Below, one piece after another: positions 16,043 through 23,219 of a stretch of DNA of 23,219 bases (the first letter of the stretch is position 1; the number at the start of each line of letters is the position of its first letter). The notes under the pieces were generated by a model, which was not told the origin of the DNA, made no database searches, and saw nothing but the letters and a program-made list of their open reading frames with translations. A program made the position numbers and the translations under genes. The stretch is from an uncultured Eubacteriales bacterium. Lineage in GTDB: Bacteria; Bacillota; Clostridia; Oscillospirales; Oscillospiraceae. The DNA lies in assembly GCA_900554275.1 (NCBI GenBank), contig USGS01000023.1, positions 1 through 23,219 of the forward strand, in the 5' to 3' direction.

Positions 16043-17179
16043 TCACAGAATAGCCAGCCGGGCCGCTCTGTCTGCTTCCAGTATATCCACCAGGCTTGGC
16101 TGATATTTCACAGCTACGCGGGAAAGCGCCCGCTCTACGCAGCGATGGATGTCGTTAAAGCCGATCTCCCCCCGAAGGAACAGCGCCACGGCGGCCTCAT
16201 TCGCACCATTCAGTATGGCGCAGGACGTACCGCCGGTCTTGCCGCACTGGCGTGCCAGCCGCAGGCAAGGGAACGCATCCTCATCCGGGGCGGCAAAGGT
16301 CAGTGGGCCGCACCGGAGCAAGTCCAGCGGCACGTCCGGCGACTCCGCCCGATAGGGATAGGTCATGGCATAGCGGATAGGCAGCTTCATATCCGGCGTC
16401 CCCAGCTGGGCCAGCACCGCGCCGTCCCGGAACTCCACCAGAGAGTGGACGATGCTCTGGCGGTGGATCACCGGCTGGATCTGCTCCACCGGCAGGGCAT
16501 ACAGCCGCATAGCCTCAATGACCTCCAACCCCTTGTTCATCAGCGTGGCGGAATCCACGGTGATCTTGGCGCCCATGCGCCAGTTGGGGTGATGGAGTGC
16601 ATCGGCGGCGGTCATGCGCTCCAGCTCAGCGGAGGTCTTTCCGTAGAACGGGCCGCCGGAGCACGTCAGCAGGATACGGCGTACCTCCCCCCGGTCGCGG
16701 CAGCCCTGCAAGCACTGAAATACAGCGGAGTGTTCACTGTCCACAGGAATGATCTCCGCGCCGCATTCGGCAGCGGCAGCCATGACCAGCTCACCGGCGC
16801 AGACCAGCGTCTCCTTGTTGGCCAGGGCGATGCGTTTCCCCTTCCTGATGGCGGCCAGCGTAGGTGCAAGACCCACGCTGCCCATGACGGCGGTGACAAG
16901 GGTATCCGCCTCCTCCGCAGTGGCGGCGGTCAGAAGCCCCTCCTCCCCTGCCAGCACCTGAATGTCCATGTCGGACAGGCGCTCACGCAGCACACAGGCG
17001 GCATCCGGGTCATACACCGCCGCAAGGCGCGGCCTGAACTGCCGCGCCTGCTGCTCCAGAAGGTCGATATTCGTATGGGCGGTCAGTGCCGCCACGGTAA
17101 GGCCCAGCTCCCGGGCCACCTCCAGTGTCTGCCGTCCGATAGAGCCGGTAGATCCCAGGAGGGCGATGGTTTTCGTCAT
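16043..17179 (-). CDS. dxr: 1-deoxy-D-xylulose-5-phosphate reductoisomerase
   Basis: A 378-residue enzyme that makes MEP from DXP with NADPH and a divalent metal, the committed step of the MEP pathway. The NADPH loop GSTGSIGRQTLEV is at 9-21, ANKETLV at 120-126, metal-binding DSEH at 147-150, the flexible loop HPNWRMG near 197-203, and NKGLEVIEA in the C-terminal half. The length is normal. TTGAGGGAG precedes the ATG. It starts 13 nt after cdsA. Confidence 0.97.
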   Translation of the reverse strand: MTKTIALLGSTGSIGRQTLEVARELGLTVAALTAHTNIDLLEQQARQFRPRLAAVYDPDAACVLRERLSDMDIQVLAGEEGLLTAATAEEADTLVTAVMGSVGLAPTLAAIRKGKRIALANKETLVCAGELVMAAAAECGAEIIPVDSEHSAVFQCLQGCRDRGEVRRILLTCSGGPFYGKTSAELERMTAADALHHPNWRMGAKITVDSATLMNKGLEVIEAMRLYALPVEQIQPVIHRQSIVHSLVEFRDGAVLAQLGTPDMKLPIRYAMTYPYRAESPDVPLDLLRCGPLTFAAPDEDAFPCLRLARQCGKTGGTSCAILNGANEAAVALFLRGEIGFNDIHRCVERALSRVAVKYQPSLVDILEADRAARLAIL

Positions 17180-17192
17180 AGTATGTACTCCC

Positions 17193-18032
17193 TCAATACA
17201 ATGTCACGGCGGACACCAGCATCCAGATAACGGGGGCGGCAAAGATCACGCTGTCGAAGCGGTCCAGCACGCCGCCGTGACCCGGCAGCAGCCGGCCGTA
17301 GTCCTTGATGCCGCACTGGCGCTTGACACAGGAAAAGCTCAGATCACCCAGCTGTCCCAGCAGCGCGCCCACCAGGCCCAGCAGCACACACCAGCCGATG
17401 TTCAACTGCACCTCGGTGCAGAGCAGGAAGAAGATGCGGTACAGGATCATGCCCACCATACCGCCCACCAGGCCGCTGACAGCGCCCTCCCGGGTCTTTT
17501 TAGGGCTGACGCGGGGGGCTAACTTTGTCTTGCCGAAGAGCATACCGCCGAAAAGGGCCATGGCATCGCTCATAAAGGCGGACACCAGCGGAATGAGCAC
17601 CAGTCCCGCGCCATAGTCCATCATGCGCAGCCGCACCAAACAGCTCAGCGCCAGGGGGATGACCAGGCCGGAGACGGCCACGGCGCACAGGTCGGGAAAC
17701 GTCAGCTCGTCGTCCCTGCCGTAAGCCTGCACGGCCGCCACGAACAGCACCACGATCAGCGCCGCCAGCAGCCAGGGCATGAGTGTGGAAATGGGCGTAC
17801 CGTCAAAGGCATCACTGTGGAAATACACGGTGAACACGGTAAACACCGACAGCGACGCGGCGAAGGGCCACCAGCGCCGGGCCTTCAGCGGCGCGGCAGC
17901 CGCCATGAACTCATGGCAGCCGATGACGCACAGCAGCGCCACCAGCACCGCCGTGGCCCAGTCCGGCGCGAAGCACAGCACCGCCAGCAGCGCCGGAATG
18001 CCGATGACGGCCACTAAAATTCTCTGTTTCAT
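17193..18032 (-). CDS. cdsA: Phosphatidate cytidylyltransferase
   Basis: A 279-residue multi-pass membrane enzyme that makes CDP-diacylglycerol from phosphatidic acid and CTP. SPKKTREG (176-183) and the full CDS signature SCVKRQCGIKDYGRLLPGHGG (starting at 234), followed by LDRFD (256-260), are present. About eight hydrophobic segments are visible. The ribosome-binding region reads GAGGAGACCTCC and could fold on itself, which may temper translation. It starts 13 nt after uppS, the usual neighbour. Confidence 0.96.
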   Translation of the reverse strand: MKQRILVAVIGIPALLAVLCFAPDWATAVLVALLCVIGCHEFMAAAAPLKARRWWPFAASLSVFTVFTVYFHSDAFDGTPISTLMPWLLAALIVVLFVAAVQAYGRDDELTFPDLCAVAVSGLVIPLALSCLVRLRMMDYGAGLVLIPLVSAFMSDAMALFGGMLFGKTKLAPRVSPKKTREGAVSGLVGGMVGMILYRIFFLLCTEVQLNIGWCVLLGLVGALLGQLGDLSFSCVKRQCGIKDYGRLLPGHGGVLDRFDSVIFAAPVIWMLVSAVTLY

Positions 18033-18045
18033 AGGGGAGGTCTCC

Positions 18046-18774
18046 TCATTTGACGCCGCCGAAACGGCGGTCGCGCTTCTGATAGTCGATGATGGCCTTG
18101 TCCAGGTCGGCGCGGGTAAAGTCGGGCCACAGGGTGTCGCAGAAGTAAAACTCGCTGTAGGCGCACTGCCACAGCAGGAAGTTGCTCAGCCGCAGCTCCC
18201 CGGAGGGGCGGATGATCAGCTCCGGGTCGGGGATGCCGGCGGACCAAAGATACTTGCTGAAGTTCTCCTCCGTCCAGTCCTCCCCCGCCGCGGCACACAG
18301 CTGCGCCGCCCGCAGGATCTCGGCCCGGCCGCCGTAGTTCAGACAGATGTTGGTCTGAAATCCGTCATAATGGGCGGAAATATCGTTCGTCTCGGCGATC
18401 ATCCGCTGCAGCTTGGGGGACAGCGCCGCAGCGTCGCCCAGGATCTTCAGCCGGATATGATCCCGCTCCATAGTGTCGATGGCCTCCTGAAGATACTGCT
18501 CCAGAAGGTTCATAAGGGTATCCACCTCGTCCTTGGGGCGTTTCCAGTTTTCAGTGGAAAAGGCGTATATCGTCAGGTACTGTATACCCAGCTCCTGGCA
18601 ATAGGTGGCGATGCTTCGGAATGTTTCCGCGCCTACTTTATGGCCGGCAGTGCGCGGAAGCCCACGCTTCTTTGCCCAACGACCGTTGCCGTCCATAATA
18701 ATAGCGATATGGCGGGGAAGGCGGCTCATGTCCACCTGCCCCGCCTCATATCCGGTTATTCGGAACAGCGCCAT
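18046..18774 (-). CDS. uppS: Isoprenyl transferase (undecaprenyl diphosphate synthase)
   Basis: A 242-residue cis-prenyltransferase that builds the C55 lipid carrier for cell-wall synthesis. IMDGNGRWAKKRG (26-38) includes the catalytic D28; FSTENW, NYGGRAEI, and RPSGELRLSNFLLWQ further on are family hallmarks. The start at 18774 overlaps the frr stop (TGATG), suggesting translational coupling. A second in-frame ATG at 18729, just before LPRHIAIIMDG, is an alternative that would remove 15 residues. Confidence 0.96.
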   Translation of the reverse strand: MALFRITGYEAGQVDMSRLPRHIAIIMDGNGRWAKKRGLPRTAGHKVGAETFRSIATYCQELGIQYLTIYAFSTENWKRPKDEVDTLMNLLEQYLQEAIDTMERDHIRLKILGDAAALSPKLQRMIAETNDISAHYDGFQTNICLNYGGRAEILRAAQLCAAAGEDWTEENFSKYLWSAGIPDPELIIRPSGELRLSNFLLWQCAYSEFYFCDTLWPDFTRADLDKAIIDYQKRDRRFGGVK

Positions 18775-19331
18775 CAGACGGACATCAGTTCCTTTTCTTT
18801 GTTTTCCAGCAGCTTATCCAGCTCCTTGCAGCTGTCGTCGGTCATCTTCTGCAAGTCCTTTTCTGCGATCTTCAGCTCGTCCTCGGTGATCTCGGAGGCC
18901 TTCTGCTGCTTCTTGAAGTTATCCATGGCGTCGCGGCGGATGTTGCGCACGGCCACCTTGCCGCCCTCTGCGTACTTATGGATCAGCTTGACCAGCTCCT
19001 TACGGCGCTCCTCCGTGAGCTGGGGGAATGCCAGCCGGATAGACTTGCCGTCGTTCTGGGGATTGATGCCCAGGTCGGACTCCTGGATAGCCTTCTCAAT
19101 GCCCTTGAGAGCGGAGGCATCCCAGGGGGTGATGAGCAGGGTGCGGGGATCGGGAGAGCCAACAGACGCGATCTGCTGGATGGGCGTGGGCGTGCCGTAG
19201 TAGTCCACGCTGATGCGGTTCAGCACGGAGGCGTTGGCGCGGCCGGCGCGGACGGTATCGAAGTCGCTGACAACGGACTCGATGCTCTTCTTCATTTTTT
19301 CCTCGTAGACTTTGTATTCATCCTTCAACAT
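18774..19331 (-). CDS. frr: Ribosome recycling factor
   Basis: A 185-residue protein that, with EF-G, splits the post-termination ribosome. RAGRANASVLNRISVDYYG and TPIQQIASV near the N-terminal third, and RRKELVKLIHKYAEGGKVAVRN (about 108-129, shown here by its ends RRKEL and VAVRN), are characteristic. The normal RRF length is 185. Its Shine-Dalgarno AAGGAGG is made by the last codons of pyrH (Lys-Glu-Asp), with 4 nt between the genes. Confidence 0.97.
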   Translation of the reverse strand: MLKDEYKVYEEKMKKSIESVVSDFDTVRAGRANASVLNRISVDYYGTPTPIQQIASVGSPDPRTLLITPWDASALKGIEKAIQESDLGINPQNDGKSIRLAFPQLTEERRKELVKLIHKYAEGGKVAVRNIRRDAMDNFKKQQKASEITEDELKIAEKDLQKMTDDSCKELDKLLENKEKELMSV

Positions 19332-19335
19332 GGGG

Positions 19336-20055
19336 TCAGTCCTCCTTCACGATCGTTCCGATTTTTTCGCCGCGCAGGGCGCGGATAATATTCTCAGGGT
19401 CTTTCAGTGCGAACACCAGCACGGGGATGTGATTGTCCATAGACAGGCTGGTGGCGGTGGAGTCCATCACGGCCAGGTGGCGCTTGAGCACCTCGTCGTA
19501 GGTGATGGTGTCAAACTTGACGGCATCGGCATTCTTGGCCGGGTCTCTGTCGTACACGCCGTCGATGTTCTTGGCCAGCAATATCACGTCGGCCTCGATC
19601 TCCGCCGCCCGCAGCACCGCCGCCGTGTCGGTGGAAAAGAACGGGCAGCCGATGCCGCAGCCGAAGATGACCACACGGCCCTTCTCCAGGTGGCGGATGG
19701 CCCTGGCACGGATGTACGGCTCGGCCACGGCCCGAATCTCCAGCGCCGTCTGCACCCGGACGTCCACGCCCTTCTGCTCCAGCACGTCGGCCATAGCCAT
19801 GCAGTTCATGGCGGTGGCCAGCATACCCATGTGATCGGCGCGGGTGCGCTCGATGTGGCCCTCGCCATCCTTGACGCCGCGCCAGAAGTTGCCTCCGCCG
19901 ATGACCACGCCCACCTGAACGCCCATGTCCACGCATTCCTTGATGACGTCGGCCACACGGGCCATGACCTGGAAGTCAAGGCCGAAGTGCTTGTCGCCGG
20001 CCAGCGCTTCGCCGCTGATCTTCAGCAGCACCCGCTTAAATCTCGGTTCTTCCAT
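19336..20055 (-). CDS. pyrH: Uridylate kinase
   Basis: A 239-residue bacterial UMP kinase of the amino-acid-kinase fold, producing UDP for nucleotide and wall-precursor synthesis. LLKISGEALAG near 11-21 and VVIGGGNFWRG near 49-59 bind phosphate and nucleotide. GGAGG lies shortly before the ATG. It is the first gene of the eight-gene operon; rpsB and tsf, which precede pyrH in many bacteria, are absent, and an opposite-strand gene lies upstream. A possible -10 (TAAAAT, minus strand, 20085-20090) is visible, but its -35 is poor. Confidence 0.97.
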   Translation of the reverse strand: MEEPRFKRVLLKISGEALAGDKHFGLDFQVMARVADVIKECVDMGVQVGVVIGGGNFWRGVKDGEGHIERTRADHMGMLATAMNCMAMADVLEQKGVDVRVQTALEIRAVAEPYIRARAIRHLEKGRVVIFGCGIGCPFFSTDTAAVLRAAEIEADVILLAKNIDGVYDRDPAKNADAVKFDTITYDEVLKRHLAVMDSTATSLSMDNHIPVLVFALKDPENIIRALRGEKIGTIVKED

Positions 20056-20130
20056 CCCGTTTCCTCCCTTTTGTATTCCCTGCTATTTTACCTTATTTTC
20101 CTGCGTTTGCATAGAGGGAAAATAAAAAAT

Positions 20131-20158
20131 TTGTATTTCCGTTACAAAGGTGTATAAT
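20131..20158 (+). promoter_or_regulatory. Predicted promoter of the metallo-hydrolase gene
   Basis: TTGTAT (20131-20136) and TATAAT (20153-20158) are 16 nt apart, in an AT-rich gap between divergent genes. The leader to the ATG at 20189 is about 24 nt. Confidence 0.55.
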
Positions 20159-20188
20159 GGGTAAAAACATTGCGGGAGGTGGCCGGGC

Positions 20189-21088
20189 ATGGACATGATC
20201 CACGTACTGGGCGACACATACGCGGCAGTGGGCAGCACGGCCCTGCTGCCCATCTACAAGCTGGATGCGCGGAACATCGTACTCATGGACACGGGCTACG
20301 CCAAGCTGGACCGGAGCGGCCTGACAAACCTGCTGGACGCCAACGGTCTCGTGCCGAAATACGTGCTCTGCTCCCACGCCCACTTCGACCACACGGGGAA
20401 CGTGCGGTATCTGCAGCAGCGGTACGGGTCTAAGGCCATCATCTCCCTCATCGAGGCGGGCATCTCCGTGAACCCGGACAGCTACCGCGCCAACTATGTG
20501 GCCCTGACCTACGGCAAGATCCAGGAGCTGTTCCTGGAGGAGTGCTTCACGGCGGACCGGGTGCTGCGGGAGTCGGACACGTCCCTGACGCTGGACGGGC
20601 GAACCTTCGGCATCCTGCCGCTGCCGGGCCATACGGCGGGACAGCTGGGGTTCACGACGCCGGACGGCGTGGCCTATATCGGCGATGCGCTTCTTGACCA
20701 AAGCCAGATCGACGGCGCAAAGCTGCCCACCAGTATGTTCATCGCCAAAGATCTGGCGAGCAAAGCGTACCTGAAAACCACGGACTATAAGGCGTACATT
20801 CTGGCACACAAGAGTGTGGTGCAGCCCAAGGCGCTGGGCGCTGTCATCGACCACAACATTGCGGTCATCCAGTCCAAGCGGGCAGAGCTGCTGGCGCTTT
20901 TGGAGGACGGCATGACGTTCCCGGAGTGGATCGGGGCGTTCTGCAAGCAGGAGAACGTGCGTACCCACAACGAGATGAAATTCAGCATCGTGGAGCGGAA
21001 CTTTTCCAACTTCGTCAGCTGGCTCACGGACAGCGGCGCGGTGACGGTGCAGCGGGAGTTCTGCGCGAAGCGGTACTATAAGGCGTAA
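20189..21088 (+). CDS. MBL-fold metallo-hydrolase
   Basis: A 299-residue protein with the metallo-beta-lactamase fold. HAHFDH (63-68), a GHTAGQLG histidine (H148) and D166 (IGDALL) form a two-metal site. The C-terminal third (about 205-299) is mainly helical and not a recognised domain. The substrate cannot be told; hydroxyacylglutathione-like, RNase-like and lactonase roles are all possible for the fold. GGGAGG sits 8 nt before the ATG at 20189; ATG at 20195 would also be in frame. It is transcribed alone, away from pyrH and towards the HPt gene. Confidence 0.88.
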   Translation: MDMIHVLGDTYAAVGSTALLPIYKLDARNIVLMDTGYAKLDRSGLTNLLDANGLVPKYVLCSHAHFDHTGNVRYLQQRYGSKAIISLIEAGISVNPDSYRANYVALTYGKIQELFLEECFTADRVLRESDTSLTLDGRTFGILPLPGHTAGQLGFTTPDGVAYIGDALLDQSQIDGAKLPTSMFIAKDLASKAYLKTTDYKAYILAHKSVVQPKALGAVIDHNIAVIQSKRAELLALLEDGMTFPEWIGAFCKQENVRTHNEMKFSIVERNFSNFVSWLTDSGAVTVQREFCAKRYYKA

Positions 21089-21123
21089 AAAAAGAAGCAC
21101 CCGCGGGTGCTTCTTTTTTACGC
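21083..21123. terminator. Bidirectional terminator between the MBL hydrolase and HPt genes
   Basis: A near-perfect palindrome with core stem GAAGCACCC (21094-21102) against 21105-21113. It has seven A on the left and six T on the right, and a GCGT/ACGC base. It lies between the two convergent stop codons and includes the HPt stop (21118-21120). Confidence 0.93.
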
Positions 21124-21474
21124 TTCCAGCCGGGAAATGCCGTCCAAAACAACGGCGCAGTCGTGCTCCACCTCTTTGCACAGCTCCGGTGCTTCCGGCG
21201 GTATGGTCTCCTTCCCCCGGAGCGTCTCCGTCAGCGCGGAGGCCTTCGCCGCCAGCTGGTTCAGTCCCAGGTTCAGCGCGATGCCCTTGATGGTGTGGGC
21301 CGCGCGGAACGCCGTGTGAGCGTCCTCTCGCGTCATGGCAGCGGTAAGCTCGGGCAGACTCTCATCAGCGGGGAGCATACGCAGGAATTTCAGCACACGC
21401 TCCTCCCCCTGGAAACGGGCGACGGTGCCCTCGTAGCTGCCGCCGCACTGGTCATAAAATGCGCGTAGCTTCAT
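21118..21474 (-). CDS. Stand-alone HPt-domain phosphotransfer protein
   Basis: A 118-residue, almost entirely helical protein with the HPt signature AAHTIKGIALNLG (58-70). H60 is the expected phospho-accepting histidine. Such proteins pass phosphate between a hybrid histidine kinase and a response regulator. No kinase, receiver domain or other signalling gene is in the window, so it is an orphan here. The ATG at 21474 (MKLRAFYDQCGG) is chosen as it follows AAGGGGA; ATG at 21531 lies upstream of the predicted transcript. It has its own promoter and terminator, so it is likely monocistronic. Confidence 0.88.
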   Translation of the reverse strand: MKLRAFYDQCGGSYEGTVARFQGEERVLKFLRMLPADESLPELTAAMTREDAHTAFRAAHTIKGIALNLGLNQLAAKASALTETLRGKETIPPEAPELCKEVEHDCAVVLDGISRLEA

Positions 21475-21510
21475 GTTCTTTTTCCCCTTATACCCATAGG
21501 TTGTTCTTTG

Positions 21511-21539
21511 ATTATAGCCGGGTGTCAACAATTCGTCAA
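21511..21539 (-). promoter_or_regulatory. Predicted promoter of the HPt gene
   Basis: On the minus strand, -35 TTGACG (21534-21539) and -10 TATAAT (21511-21516) are exactly 17 nt apart. The predicted start is near 21504, about 30 nt before the ATG at 21474. Confidence 0.72.
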
Positions 21540-21584
21540 GTCACGGCGCAGAACTTGCGGTTTTCGGGACAAAAACGGAAAGGT

Positions 21585-21620
21585 GAATGAAGAGCAAAAA
21601 GAATGAATAGAGGGCAAAAA
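21585..21620. repeat. Imperfect short direct repeat next to a terminator
   Basis: GAATGAAGAG followed by CAAAAA (21585-21600) is partly repeated as GAATGAATAGAGGG followed by CAAAAA (21601-21620). On the minus strand this gives a second T-rich tract after the terminator. It probably has no independent role. Confidence 0.4.
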
Positions 21621-21646
21621 AGAACCGCCCGGGGGCGGTTCTTTTT
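21617..21646. terminator. Intrinsic terminator downstream of the SipW-type surface protein gene
   Basis: An 8-bp GC stem (GAACCGCC 21622-21629 with 21634-21641) is extended by A/T pairs on both sides (A-run to 21621, T-run 21642-21646). It lies about 83 nt after the stop at 21729 on the minus strand. The 3' region between them holds only a weak inverted repeat (21673-21678 with 21694-21699). Confidence 0.88.
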
Positions 21647-21728
21647 AATGTCCGTGCGGCTGAGCATGGCCGCAGCGGAAGGGGTATTTCCTGCCGCTGG
21701 TAAGACGGCGGGAGAAAAGGGGTAGTGA

Positions 21729-23219
21729 TTATTTGTGGACGATCGTGCCGCCGTCTTCGGTCATAGTGCCGCTGCCGGTAACGGTCACGCCGCTGTTCGT
21801 CACGGTCACAGTGCCGCCGGCAGCGTAGACGGAATAGGCATTGGAAGTGATCTTTGCGCTCTCCACGAACACCTCGCCGCCCTTGCAGTTGATGGTCTTG
21901 GTGTTGGGGTGATTGAGCGTAGTATTGCCCTTGATCGTCATCGTACCAGCAGTATTGACAACAAGAGATGCAGAGGTGGCCGTGTCATGGACATTTGCTC
22001 CATCGATCACCACCGTACCGCCATCGTTGGCGATCACATACTGGCCCGTGCCAGCCGTAAAGCCTGCGGCATTACCGTCGATCTCGACGTTTTCAACAGT
22101 CATGATCGCGCCATTGAAATTGTGCAGTACAGCACCAACGCAAGAGTAATAACCACGGCCAACGACCTTGCCGCCGTTAGCGCTGTCAGTAATTTTCAGC
22201 ATACCGTAGTTTGCGATAATGTCGGTATCGGTGGCACTCCAACTGCCGTGCGTTGCATTAGTTCTCTTGGCAATAGTTTTGCCGTTCAGATCAAGGATAA
22301 CATCCTGATTTGCCTTTACAACGAGACGGGCAATGCGCTCGTCGTTAGCGCCCATATGGTAATATGCGCCGTAAGCAGCCTTTTCTTCATCGGTCTGGTT
22401 AGTGACCAAAGTGTTCCAATGATTAGGATCTTCTGCGGTAGGATGAACACCCTTCTTATAACGATTCAGAGTGTCGCCCACTTCATAGTCTTGAATAACA
22501 ACGCTGCTCGGAAGGTTGGGTGCTGCATAAAGCATTTCCAGTGTTATATCGCCCTGAAGAACGATTTTTACGCCGCCACCATCGGTAGGAGCATTGAAAA
22601 GAGCCGTGCGGAGTTCCTTCTCATTGGAAACATTGACGGTGGTATAGGGAGCGTCCTTATCGTAATCGTCGGTGGTGCTGTCCCACTCACCGGTGGCCTG
22701 GGTGGCCTTGAGGGTGATGGTGATGCCCTCGATCTTTTCGTTCATGTAGGTGTTGCCGGCGGTCTCCCGCATATGGCCGCTGATGGTCAGAATGTCAGCA
22801 CTCTCAGTGCCGGCCGTTGCCGCCTTCAGAACATGCTCACTGCCGATGGCAAAGTCAGCGCCGCCCAGCTTCATCGTCCAGTCGATGACATCATTCAGCT
22901 TGGAGCTGCCCTTGATGCCGGTGATCTCGATCTTGTACTTCAGGTTCAGGTTGCCGTTGTTGACGACCTTCAGCGCAGGCAGGCTATACGTTCCGCCGGG
23001 TTCCCAGTAGAAGTCCTGCTGCGTTGCCGTTGTGCCGTTGCTCTGAAGGAACTTCAGCACAGTAGTGCTGTTGTTGGTCAGTTCCGTCCATTCTGCATTA
23101 ACGCCATTAGCGTTGTTCGCGTAGAACAACTGAATATCCAGATTACCTGCCTGGATCTTGTTGACATTGGCGGTAGCCGTGTCGGTGAACCACGCAAACG
23201 TAGTGCCCACCAGCATGAC
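21729..23219 (-). CDS. SipW-dependent-type signal protein, TasA/camelysin-like with beta-helix-like C-terminal half (5' end outside window)
   Basis: 496 codons are visible; the frame stays open to the right edge. The first ATG (23216) lies within what looks like the end of a signal peptide, so the true start is outside. LVGTTFAWFTDTATANV (3-19), followed by IQAGNLDI, resembles the TasA/camelysin cleavage region recognised by the SipW-type signal peptidase. Residues about 20-195 look like the TasA/camelysin beta-sandwich (WEPGGTYSL, VVNNGNLNLKYKIEITG). From about 195 on, beta-strand repeats of roughly 21-25 residues (GGTVVID, AGTMTIK, GGEVFVE, GGTVTVT near 400-475) suggest a right-handed beta-helix. 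The chain ends GGTIVHK with no LPXTG anchor. It is probably a secreted or fibre-forming surface protein; the function is inferred. Confidence 0.85.
   Translation of the reverse strand, partial: VMLVGTTFAWFTDTATANVNKIQAGNLDIQLFYANNANGVNAEWTELTNNSTTVLKFLQSNGTTATQQDFYWEPGGTYSLPALKVVNNGNLNLKYKIEITGIKGSSKLNDVIDWTMKLGGADFAIGSEHVLKAATAGTESADILTISGHMRETAGNTYMNEKIEGITITLKATQATGEWDSTTDDYDKDAPYTTVNVSNEKELRTALFNAPTDGGGVKIVLQGDITLEMLYAAPNLPSSVVIQDYEVGDTLNRYKKGVHPTAEDPNHWNTLVTNQTDEEKAAYGAYYHMGANDERIARLVVKANQDVILDLNGKTIAKRTNATHGSWSATDTDIIANYGMLKITDSANGGKVVGRGYYSCVGAVLHNFNGAIMTVENVEIDGNAAGFTAGTGQYVIANDGGTVVIDGANVHDTATSASLVVNTAGTMTIKGNTTLNHPNTKTINCKGGEVFVESAKITSNAYSVYAAGGTVTVTNSGVTVTGSGTMTEDGGTIVHK

Noticed and set aside
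15818..19200. Long plus-strand open frames opposite rseP, dxr, cdsA, uppS and frr
   Set aside because: All are antisense to genes with complete catalytic motifs, and none has a convincing ribosome site or family match.
21475..21728. A small gene or RNA in the 254-nt gap
   Set aside because: Only the HPt promoter, a terminator, a short imperfect repeat and a weak inverted repeat are visible. No ribosome site with a plausible frame and no known RNA family pattern was seen.
23214..23216. ATG at 23216 as the true start of the SipW-type protein
   Set aside because: The residues after it are the end of a hydrophobic signal and cleavage region. A positively charged N-terminus is missing and the frame stays open upstream, so the start is outside the window.
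1..23219. tRNA or rRNA genes, CRISPR arrays, insertion sequences, prophage or defence genes
   Set aside because: Searched for by eye. No regularly spaced repeats, cloverleaf-like sequences, transposase or integrase motifs, or known defence domains were seen.

Overview
The window reads as a piece of core chromosome from a moderately GC-rich member of the Clostridia. The group is inferred from gene families and gene order: a PolC-type replicase, a DUF177-rpmF pair, a PDZ/radical SAM (DUF512) gene beside der and plsY, a pyrH-frr-uppS-cdsA-dxr-rseP-ispG-polC string, and a protein with a SipW-dependent type signal. A gut Oscillospiraceae-like organism fits best, but no rRNA or other species marker is present. 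Coding density is very high. No gap exceeds about 260 bp, and I see no tRNA, rRNA, CRISPR array, insertion sequence or phage gene.

Layout. (1) Positions 1-3459, minus strand: a polyamine-type ABC importer operon, potA, potB, then a fused permease plus substrate-binding gene (potCD) cut by the left edge. A strong promoter precedes potA, and a terminator-like hairpin lies between that promoter and the gene. (2) Positions 3614-5466: an RluA-family pseudouridine synthase (minus) diverges from DUF177 (yceD) and rpmF (plus), with back-to-back promoters; rpmF ends in a strong terminator. (3) Positions 5677-9899, plus: the PDZ/radical SAM protein, the ribosome-assembly GTPase Der, acyltransferase PlsY, and an EamA-family transporter, all nearly touching. 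(4) Positions 9943-20055, minus: an eight-gene operon read as pyrH, frr, uppS, cdsA, dxr, rseP, ispG, polC. It joins UMP phosphorylation and ribosome recycling to isoprenoid supply (dxr, ispG, uppS), phospholipid synthesis (cdsA), membrane proteolysis (rseP) and replication (polC). (5) Positions 20189-23219: a metallo-beta-lactamase-fold hydrolase (plus), a stand-alone HPt phosphotransfer protein (minus), and a large secreted TasA/camelysin-like protein with a beta-helix-like C-terminal half (minus, cut by the right edge).

Convergent gene pairs are separated by two-way intrinsic terminators that include or touch stop codons. Most of the window is ordinary core genome. The parts most worth a second look are the potCD fusion and its leader hairpin, the SipW-type surface protein, and the orphan HPt gene. 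I found no clear sign of a wholly new multi-gene system.
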